Below, piece by piece: positions 62,809 through 64,000 of a DNA stretch of 64,000 nt (position 1 is its first letter; each line of letters opens with the position of its first letter). The translations under genes were made by a program, and so were the position numbers. The DNA lies in contig CM075183.1 in assembly GCA_037577475.1 (NCBI GenBank), positions 15,024,971-15,088,970 of the forward strand. The letters are read 5' to 3'. Below the pieces are notes generated by a model. The model did no database searches. It saw only the letters and a list, made by a program, of their open reading frames with translations, and was not told the origin of the DNA. This stretch comes from Chaunax sp. Z400 (taxonomy: Eukaryota; Chordata; Actinopteri; Lophiiformes; Chaunacidae).

Positions 62809-63016
62809 ATGATCCGGTTGCAGAACTCCATGAGCTTCAAGGCTGCTGCTGAATTGGATTTCCGAACGGACTTGACTGGCAGTTTCAATACGCTAATGTG
62901 TGAAATGCGACCTGACTCCAATTCCACCAGTATGGCCATCAGTTTACGCACCATCTTAGACTCACCTAGACAAATGGATAATGGCACAGCAATTCCCAAT
63001 AAGGGCAACAGTTCGG
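62809..63016 (+). CDS. ABCA1/4/7-clade transporter, coding exon 8 (divergent)
   Basis: The exon is 208 nt, starting in phase 0 and ending in phase 1, as human ABCA4 exon 8 does (241 nt there). The acceptor is CATTTTAG and the donor GTAAGT. It encodes MIRLQNSMSFKAAAELDF then RTDLTGSFNTLMCEMRPD, followed by a stretch with sequons NST, NGT and NSS. Unlike ABCA1 and ABCA4 it lacks the CGxPEGG motif expected near the exon end, and overall similarity is low. The gene continues beyond the window: the next exon (family motif NWYEDNNYK) is not found before 64000. Confidence 0.75.
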
Positions 63017-64000
63017 GTAAGTGCTGCAGCAAACTCCTTTGTTAAGCAAAGTTGTGCAACGGTACTTGGTTCTGAATCATTTATCTACATTTTAGCGGTT
63101 TGGTGCCAGGAAATTGTAAGAGAATTGGCAGAAAATGTCTTTAGAAGCCAGTGGGTACAGTGCAAAGTATTGCAGGAGCTACTGTGGCCTGTGCACCTTG
63201 GTCAAGGTGTATTCTTAAATGACAAAGACTAAGTAATTATGTGAGACAGAGAAAATTTGACCATAAATGCACATATAATTCAAACCTTGTTAATAAAATA
63301 TGCATGCATGTGAGAGAAACAGTCACCCCTATGTTTATGAATCATATGGTACACATGCAGTGCAGTCGGCTGTGCAGGGTGCATATGATGCGGCTACTTG
63401 TGCACATGCAGGAGCCAGGCACCTGTGGCACATTTGGCACCTGTGTCAGAGCTGGAAACCGGCTTTGATTAGGAAGACATTATGAACGGCTGTGTCAGGG
63501 GCTGGCATCAATCGTAGCCAATCAAATCACGCTCCTCTCGTTCCATTTAAGGGATGTGCACTCCCTGCTATGACATAATGACGTTTTCTAAAAATAGAGT
63601 TAAGGCCAGAACAAGTTATCCTAAGTGGAGAAAAAAGGTGATGTTTTCTTGGTGGCGTAGAGTCACAAGGGGCAAATACATACCATCCTAACCATGAACA
63701 TATGGCAACCCATTCTCTGACACAGGACAGATGGCATCACTAAGCCCCCTTTTTTGTGCAATAAACTGGTATTTTGTACGGCTGAGTAATGAAATACAAC
63801 CATGACAGCCATATTGCCATGTTTGCACTGTTAATTCTCTGATGCTTTATTTATTTCACTGAACCTGGCTCAGTTTGTAAAGAATTATGAGAAGGGGGAG
63901 TTTTGCCTTTGTACCGCAGCTGTCTGAATTGTTGGTTCCAGTGTGTTACCAGGATGTCACTAGATGGGTTTCCATCCACCTGTTTTAATGCACATTTTTG
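63017..64000 (+). other. ABCA intron 8 (runs off the window)
   Basis: Intron sequence to the window end. A simple CAC/ATG-rich segment lies at 63300-63440. No exon with the family NWYEDNN motif was found on reading all frames. Confidence 0.65.

Overview
The window is vertebrate nuclear DNA, almost certainly from a ray-finned (teleost) fish. The evidence is small exons with GT-AG introns, fish-style dispersed repeats and MITEs, long (TG)n/(CA)n arrays, and proteins close to but distinct from their mammalian relatives. Two genes are supported, both on the + strand and both cut by the window edges. There is no bacterial, phage, CRISPR or operon-like content.

Left part (1 to about 16.7 kb): the 3' end of a latrophilin-type adhesion GPCR gene, best matched to ADGRL3 (LPHN3). 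Supported exons are a 27-nt cassette microexon in intracellular loop 3 (3217-3243), the TM6-TM7 exon (5517-5685), two proximal cytoplasmic-tail exons (5895-6020, 7737-7833), a 126-nt cassette tail exon (11167-11292) and the terminal exon (13934-14883), which ends in the PDZ ligand -LVTSL. An AT-rich 3'UTR runs to about 16.7 kb. A possible further 42-nt cassette exon lies at 1374-1415. The window opens inside an intron, so the lectin, olfactomedin, GAIN and TM1-TM5 exons lie upstream and are not included.

Middle (about 16.7 to 53.3 kb): roughly 36 kb with no convincing protein-coding gene. It holds recognisable transposon remnants: a PIF/Harbinger-like MITE with a 3-bp duplication just past the ADGRL3 3'UTR, a Tc1/mariner-type MITE with TA ends, a piggyBac-like MITE fragment, a decayed non-LTR reverse-transcriptase segment, and LINE-tail-like repeats. 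It also holds microsatellites, homopolymer tracts, and AT-rich blocks that could be conserved regulatory DNA but cannot be judged without alignment. One 28-bp palindrome at 47446-47473 is built from inverted GGATTA/TAATCC homeodomain-type sites.

Right part (53.3 to 64.0 kb): the first eight coding exons of an ABC subfamily A transporter of the ABCA1/ABCA4/ABCA7 clade. The first three exons have the same lengths as human ABCA4 as I recall them (66, 94 and 142 nt), and all exon phases agree. They encode the N-terminal membrane segment and the start of the large extracytoplasmic domain, about 346 residues. The sequence mixes ABCA4-like and ABCA1-like positions and diverges strongly in exon 8, so I leave the orthologue unassigned.

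The two genes have no evident functional link beyond adjacency. The most interesting observations are the alternative-splicing architecture of the latrophilin loop 3 and C-tail, a transposon inserted 17 nt past the microexon donor, a 20-nt duplicated splice-acceptor sequence, the divergent ABCA member and the paired homeodomain palindrome. I did not find a clearly new biological system.
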